Positions 6,421-9,999 of a stretch of DNA of 9,999 bases are shown here, piece by piece; position 1 is the first letter of the stretch, and each line of letters begins with the position of its first letter. Location: positions 1 to 9,999 of the forward strand of contig DQBD01000167.1 in the NCBI GenBank assembly GCA_003526065.1. The letters are read 5' to 3'. The translations under genes and the position numbers were made by a program. The notes under the pieces were generated by a model. The model had not been told where the DNA came from. It made no database searches and saw only the letters and a list, made by a program, of their open reading frames with translations. This DNA comes from Gammaproteobacteria bacterium. GTDB lineage: Bacteria > Pseudomonadota > Gammaproteobacteria > Immundisolibacterales > Immundisolibacteraceae.

Positions 6421-6651
6421 GGTCCGTCGCGGTAGTGAAGGGTGCTGAGGAAAGTAACGGCTTTGCGGGTCTCTGTGCACTGGTTGACAGCGCGGTGGGG
6501 TTGGCGGTCGGCAAGATAACCAGGACATGCAGTTCGGCGGGCACGCGCCAGCACGTGTTCAACAGGCAGGTGTCGGAATGCCGGCGGTTCGCGGCCTGTG
6601 TCATGTGTCGCGGCGATCTGTTCGAGTGGTATCAGCAGTGGAGATAGGGAG
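6421..6651. other. Junction region between apaH and the tail gene cluster
   Basis: About 230 bp separate the divergent apaH and first tail gene. TTGACA at 6484-6489 is a perfect -35 on the plus strand, but the only -10-like sequence after it (GATAAC, 6515-6520) is 25 bp away, so it is not a normal sigma70 promoter. Short open frames on both strands have unconserved, cysteine-rich translations and no ribosome binding site. No tRNA end, integrase, repressor or att-type repeat is visible. This is where housekeeping DNA meets the tail cluster. Confidence 0.5.
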
Positions 6652-7728
6652 TTGACTGACCCGGTCGCAGTCGCTGCACTGGGCGCGCTTGATCAGGCGA
6701 TCAACGGCATTGCCTTGCCGGCACCGCCACCGAGCCTGTCGCACCGGCTGCGGGTGGTGCCCAGTGCCGTGCGGCACCGGGGGCTGGGTGGCTACGCCGG
6801 CGAGCACGCCGAGCCGCGCGGCGCCGTGGTGGCGCGCTGCGTGCGGGCGGTACTGGATGTGCGTGTGGACGGCGGTGCCGAGCAGGCGGCGGCGGATCAT
6901 CTGCAGTCGGTGGTCAGCGCTCTGCTGACGCAAAGCAACGCCGATTTGCGTGGGCGGGGCATCGAACGCCTGGCCCTGAACGACCAGATGCCGCCCGATC
7001 CGCGCCGCGCTCAGTTCGAACTGAGCTTCGAGTACCTGCACCTGCCGACCTCCTCCGAGGGCCGGATCGACACCCTGGATCTGGCGTTCGATCTCAATCA
7101 CACGCCGTACCGCGCGCGTTACCGTTTCGATCTGGCCACCCGGACCCTGGCCGGCGCGCCGCAGCCGCTGAGCCGGTTCATGGCCAGCGACGATGCGGCG
7201 CTGAATGCCGGGTCGCCGCCCGGCGACTGGGTGTTCGATGCGGCGGGTCAGTGCATTGTGCAGAACGCCGCCACCCAGGGCGGTCCACTCGACCTCGGCG
7301 ATCCACACAAGGCCGGCTCGCAGCTGCTGTGGCGGGTCAGTGGCGTGCCGCTGGCGTCGTCGCGCTTCATCGCCAGCATCGAGTTCGATGCCACCAGTCC
7401 GGATGGCATCGGCATCGTGTTTGGTCGCTCGGGCACGGCACGTTGGCATTTCCTGGCCTCGCAGCGGCACGGCTATCACCAGTTCGGCCGGTTCGACGGC
7501 GAAGGTGGGTGGCACACGCTCGGTGCGGTTGCGGCGGGTTTTGCCACCGGTGTCCGCCACACGCTGACCGTCACCGCCTTTGACCACACCGTGCGCGCCA
7601 GCCTGGACGGCGCGCAGACGCTGGACATCCACACCGACCTGCCGGTGCCGGCAGGCGAGCTTGGCTTTTTCACGCAAGGCAACGCCGGCGCGCGCTTTCA
7701 CCGCGTGCGCCTGATCGAACTCTATTAG
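6652..7728 (+). CDS. Tail-associated protein with probable C-terminal concanavalin-like lectin domain
   Basis: The 358-residue product appears to have two parts. Residues 1-150 begin TDPVAVAALGALDQAI and include a predicted helix AADHLQSVVSALLTQ (80-94) and a beta-rich stretch RRAQFELSFEYLHLP (118-132). This resembles small tail-completion or terminator-type proteins by position and pattern only. From about 172 to the end the pattern is beta-sandwich: WVFDAAGQCIVQN, SSRFIASIEFDATSPDGIGIVFGR, GYHQFGRFDGEGGWHTLG, VRHTLTVTAFDHTVRASLDG and LGFFTQGNAGARFHRVRLIEL. This fits a concanavalin A-like/LamG-type sugar-binding or adhesion domain. It lies 21 bp upstream of the sheath gene. The start is uncertain: TTG at 6652 gives a natural N-terminus but its purine-rich AGGGAG touches the start codon, while GTG at 6598 lacks a ribosome binding site. 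The domain calls are my reading of patterns, without a search. Confidence 0.65.
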   Translation: MTDPVAVAALGALDQAINGIALPAPPPSLSHRLRVVPSAVRHRGLGGYAGEHAEPRGAVVARCVRAVLDVRVDGGAEQAAADHLQSVVSALLTQSNADLRGRGIERLALNDQMPPDPRRAQFELSFEYLHLPTSSEGRIDTLDLAFDLNHTPYRARYRFDLATRTLAGAPQPLSRFMASDDAALNAGSPPGDWVFDAAGQCIVQNAATQGGPLDLGDPHKAGSQLLWRVSGVPLASSRFIASIEFDATSPDGIGIVFGRSGTARWHFLASQRHGYHQFGRFDGEGGWHTLGAVAAGFATGVRHTLTVTAFDHTVRASLDGAQTLDIHTDLPVPAGELGFFTQGNAGARFHRVRLIELY

Positions 7729-7749
7729 TCACTGCCCGGAGGCCGCGCA

Positions 7750-8832
7750 ATGGAAGAAAATTTTGCGGAACAGATCATTCCCGGCACGTTTATCCGCGTG
7801 CAGGCGGAAGGGCTCATCGCCCCCAAGGGCGTGGCCTACGGCAATGTCGGCATCGTCGGTACCGCCGCGGCGGCGGCCGGGGTCACCAACGCACTGGGTA
7901 CCACGCACATCCTGTCCAGCCTGGACGATGCCGAGGCACTGTGGGCGCCGGCCGATCCGGTCTCCACCGGGACACTCAACCTGATGCGCGGGCTGGAACT
8001 GCTGTTCCGCAATGGCGCAACCACCGTCTATGCCCACGCCGTGGCGGCTGGCACCGCCGATTTCAGCGATGCCGTGGATGAACTTCTCAAGGAGGACATC
8101 AATCTGCTGGTGGCGCCGGAACTCGATACCGCCGCCGCCACGGGGCTGCTCAAGGCGGCCGTGAACAGCGCCGAGACCAATGCCCGCGACGTGATCGGCA
8201 TCGTCGGCTCCGACCTTGCCGCCAGTGCCTTGCCTGCCGACGTGATCGCCCAGGCCAATGCCGACAAGCGGCTGGTCCTGGCCACGCCGGCGGTCTATGG
8301 GCGTGATCCGGATGGCAGCGACGTGTTGCTGCCGGGGCAGTACACCGCGGCCGCCGTGGCGGGGCTCGTCGCTTCACTCGCACCGCAGGCCAGCCCCACC
8401 AACAAGACCCTGGCCGGTGTCACCCGACTGGGCCGCAAGTACGGCTACGGCGAACTGAAGGCGCTGGTGTCCGGCAACGTGCTGGCGCTCGAAAGCCGCC
8501 AGGGCATTCGCGTGGTACGCGGCGTGACCACCGAGGGCGCGGCGTTTGCCCAGATCACGACCCGACGCATTGTCGATTACGCCAAGGCCGGTATTCGCAA
8601 CGTGGCCAATCCATTCATCGGGCGTCTGAACAACGAGCGGGTGCGCAAGGCGCTCAACGGCGCGCTGGACAGCTTTCTGTCCACCATGCTGGTCGACGAG
8701 CAGCTCACCGGCTACACCCTGGAGGTGAAGGCGACCCGTGCCGACGAAATCGCCGGTCGCTGCGTGGTGAACGTGGCCCTGCAGCCGACATTCAGCATCG
8801 ACTACATCCGCGTCACCCTGGCGCTGTCCTAA
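7750..8832 (+). CDS. Contractile tail sheath protein
   Basis: Sheath subunits stack around the tail tube and contract to drive it through the target envelope. The 360-residue product starts MEENFAEQIIPGTFIRVQAEG, a typical sheath N-terminal strand that reaches a neighbouring subunit. It has IAPKGVAYGNVGIVGTA at 23-39 and an alpha/beta middle domain with SDLAASALPADVIAQAN and KRLVLATPAVYG. From about 225 to 360 is the conserved sheath C-terminal domain: RQGIRVVRGVTTEG (250-263), TRRIVDYAKAGIRNVANPFIGRLNN (271-295) and LTGYTLEVKATRADEIAGR, ending in FSIDYIRVTLALS, the strand exchanged between subunits. Many phage sheaths are 400-650 residues, so this one is compact, lacking surface insertions. 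GGAGG at 7738-7742 lies seven bases before the ATG. It is followed after 27 bp by the tube gene, the usual sheath-tube order. Confidence 0.93.
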   Translation: MEENFAEQIIPGTFIRVQAEGLIAPKGVAYGNVGIVGTAAAAAGVTNALGTTHILSSLDDAEALWAPADPVSTGTLNLMRGLELLFRNGATTVYAHAVAAGTADFSDAVDELLKEDINLLVAPELDTAAATGLLKAAVNSAETNARDVIGIVGSDLAASALPADVIAQANADKRLVLATPAVYGRDPDGSDVLLPGQYTAAAVAGLVASLAPQASPTNKTLAGVTRLGRKYGYGELKALVSGNVLALESRQGIRVVRGVTTEGAAFAQITTRRIVDYAKAGIRNVANPFIGRLNNERVRKALNGALDSFLSTMLVDEQLTGYTLEVKATRADEIAGRCVVNVALQPTFSIDYIRVTLALS

Positions 8833-8859
8833 GTCCGCGTCACAGCGAGGAGTATCGTC

Positions 8860-9363
8860 ATGGCCAATACCAGTGTCTTCACCGGAGCGGATGGCTCCAT
8901 CACGCTGTCGACGGTGGCCGCCAACGGCCGCGAGGCCGAGGCCGCCCAGGGCATCATCGATGGCAACGACCTGGTCACCATCGGTCGTGCCACCGGTGTC
9001 TCGCTGGAGGTGCGCGCCGAGGTGCGTCCGTTCCACGAACTCGGCCAGCGGTACGCAACCGAGCTGCGTCCGGGCAACGTGTCGGTCCGTGGGACCATCC
9101 AGCGAGCCTATCTGAACGGCGCGCTCCTGCGCCTGTTGCTCGGGGAGGCCGCCGACGGACGCCCGGCCCAGTCGTGGGCGCAGCCGGCATTCAACATCAC
9201 GCTGTTGGCGGAAAACGCCGCCGTGCCCGGCGTCAGGTCCACCCTCACGCTGCACGGTGTGAAGCTGGACCAGTGGTCCTACACGTTGCCGGAGGACGAC
9301 TTCGTCATGGAGTCGGCGGCGTTTCAGGCGCTGTACCTGACGGTCGCCGACGAGGGCGCCTGA
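8860..9363 (+). CDS. Tail tube protein
   Basis: The 167-residue protein should assemble as stacked hexamers forming the inner tube that the sheath drives outwards. It is beta-rich: an N-terminal strand pair SVFTGADGSITLS (5-17), DLVTIGRATGVSLEVRAEVRPFHELGQRYATELRPGNVSVRGTIQRAYLNGALLRLLLG (38-95), then FNITLLAE, STLTLHGVKLDQWSYTLPEDDFVMESAAFQALYLTVAD. The last stretch resembles the end of many phage tube proteins, with the final strand closing the barrel. Identification rests on this pattern plus the position directly after the sheath. The length is normal for tube proteins of Mu-, P2- and T4-like tails. GAGGAG at 8847-8852 sits seven bases before the ATG, a strong site expected for an abundant structural protein. 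Confidence 0.85.
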   Translation: MANTSVFTGADGSITLSTVAANGREAEAAQGIIDGNDLVTIGRATGVSLEVRAEVRPFHELGQRYATELRPGNVSVRGTIQRAYLNGALLRLLLGEAADGRPAQSWAQPAFNITLLAENAAVPGVRSTLTLHGVKLDQWSYTLPEDDFVMESAAFQALYLTVADEGA

Positions 9364-9382
9364 GCGCGTTCGGAACGGTCCG

Positions 9383-9841
9383 ATGCTCAGTGCCGACGAA
9401 CTGCTCGCCGGGGGCGCGCTGACCCACGAGGTCGAGGTGCCGCCGCAGCTGCTCGGGCCCACCGCGCCGCCGGATGGCCGCGTGCGTCTGCGCCCGCTGA
9501 CGGTGCGCGATCTGACACTCATCGCCCGTGCCGCCAAGGACAACGACCAGCTGCTGTCCGCCCTCATGGTGCAGGCCGCACTGGAAGAGCCCGCATTGAC
9601 GCTGGCGCAGGTCAACGCGCTGCCGGTGGGGGTGCTGGAACACCTGCTGCAGGCGGTCAACGGCATCAGCGGCATCACCCTGGAGGAGGAGAGCCTTCAG
9701 GCGGCCGCGGCCGACCCGCTGGTGCGTGCTGCGCATCTGCTGTCGGCCGAATTCGGCTGGACACCGGACCATGTTGCCGGCCTCACGTTGGGGCAGATGC
9801 TGGTACATCTGGAGCTGATTCGTGAGCGCCGTGAAGGGTGA
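9383..9841 (+). CDS. Probable tail assembly chaperone
   Basis: The 152-residue acidic, helical protein lies between the tail tube gene and the genes expected to include the tape measure, the slot normally used for tail assembly chaperones that coat the tape measure during tube growth. Residues 33-50 (RVRLRPLTVRDLTLIARA) and 53-69 look like the start of a helical chaperone domain. Residues 110-148 (DPLVRAAHLLSAEFGWTPDHVAGLTLGQM and what follows) resemble the short C-terminal helical module found in such proteins, in which a tryptophan lies before a Leu-rich helix. Family assignment is by position and pattern. Its last 20 bases overlap the next gene in a different frame, which in many phages is where a programmed frameshift makes a longer form. 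No typical slippery run of identical bases was seen here. Confidence 0.6.
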   Translation: MLSADELLAGGALTHEVEVPPQLLGPTAPPDGRVRLRPLTVRDLTLIARAAKDNDQLLSALMVQAALEEPALTLAQVNALPVGVLEHLLQAVNGISGITLEEESLQAAAADPLVRAAHLLSAEFGWTPDHVAGLTLGQMLVHLELIRERREG

Positions 9842-9999
9842 GGCGGGCGGCGCACCGCTGCCCGGTGTCCGTGCCGTAAGGCAGGCCCTGCGCCGGCTCG
9901 CCGCGGTCGGGGTGGTGGATGCCGTCGCGACAGAGCGCGCGCTGGCGGCACGCCTGGCGCTGTTCGATCGGGCGCCGTCGGCGACCTTTTTCGACCCGC
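9822..9999 (+). CDS. Start of an unidentified tail-cluster gene (cut by the window end)
   Basis: The frame opens with GTG at 9822, overlapping the chaperone-like gene by 20 bases, and stays open to the window edge (59 codons). GGAG at 9811-9814 lies seven bases before this GTG, and a stop at 9816-9818 just upstream in the same frame rules out a longer start; GTG at 9831 is an alternative. The visible residues are Ala/Arg rich (for example VRAVRQALRRLAAVGVVDAVATERALAARLALFDR) and probably helical, with no motif I recognise. By position it could be a second chaperone component or another small tail protein encoded before the tape measure. Overlap and strand show it belongs to the tail transcription unit. 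Confidence 0.55.
   Translation, partial: MSAVKGEAGGAPLPGVRAVRQALRRLAAVGVVDAVATERALAARLALFDRAPSATFFDP

Noticed and set aside
6484..6520. TTGACA plus GATAAC as a promoter for the tail cluster
   Set aside because: The spacing is 25 bp, too long for a sigma70 promoter, and no sigma54 -24/-12 pair fits the same stretch.
6435..6647. A 70-codon GTG-initiated frame between apaH and the tail cluster
   Set aside because: No ribosome binding site, a cysteine-rich translation with no motif, and a poor start context.
6601..7701. A 366-codon open frame on the minus strand opposite the lectin-bearing tail protein
   Set aside because: Its translation is Arg/His/Gln-rich without domain pattern, and the opposite frame continues the same-strand tail operon up to the sheath.
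8374..9678. A 434-codon open frame on the minus strand across the sheath, tube and chaperone genes
   Set aside because: The plus-strand products are recognisable tail proteins with good ribosome binding sites. The minus frame gives low-complexity Ser/Arg/Gly/His-rich sequence.

Overview
The window is GC-rich, densely coded bacterial chromosome. The gene set (rpsU divergent from tsaD, a YqeY protein right after rpsU, ttcA, apaH, folE2) is typical of Gammaproteobacteria. An orphan Rieske oxygenase alpha subunit would suit an aromatic- or hydrocarbon-using lineage, but the genus cannot be fixed from the sequence. No rRNA, tRNA, CRISPR array, insertion sequence or clear intrinsic terminator was seen.

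Left part (1-4186), housekeeping. The 5' end of tsaD (minus strand) diverges from rpsU, a GatB/YqeY-family gene and a secreted retropepsin-like protease (plus strand). These plus-strand genes converge on folE2 (minus), the zinc-independent type IB GTP cyclohydrolase. A 57-residue hydrophobic protein (plus) converges on a small VOC-fold gene (minus). The VOC gene diverges from a TtcA-type tRNA thiolation gene (plus). A 13-pair inverted repeat sits in the roughly 100 bp between the last two.

Middle part (4193-6420), minus strand. A complete Rieske/non-heme iron oxygenase alpha subunit lies downstream of apaH (diadenosine tetraphosphatase). No beta subunit, ferredoxin or reductase gene is adjacent.

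Right part (6652 to the end), plus strand. A tightly spaced run of contractile-tail genes starts about 230 bp from apaH: a tail-associated protein with a probable C-terminal concanavalin-like lectin domain, a compact tail sheath, a tail tube, a tail-assembly-chaperone-like protein, and an overlapping gene cut by the window edge. No capsid, portal, terminase, integrase or phage regulator lies between apaH and these genes. The run is therefore either the left edge of a tail-only particle (tailocin or other phage-tail-like system) or the tail module of a prophage whose other genes lie further right. The lectin fusion in the first gene and the abrupt junction with housekeeping DNA are the most interesting points in the window.
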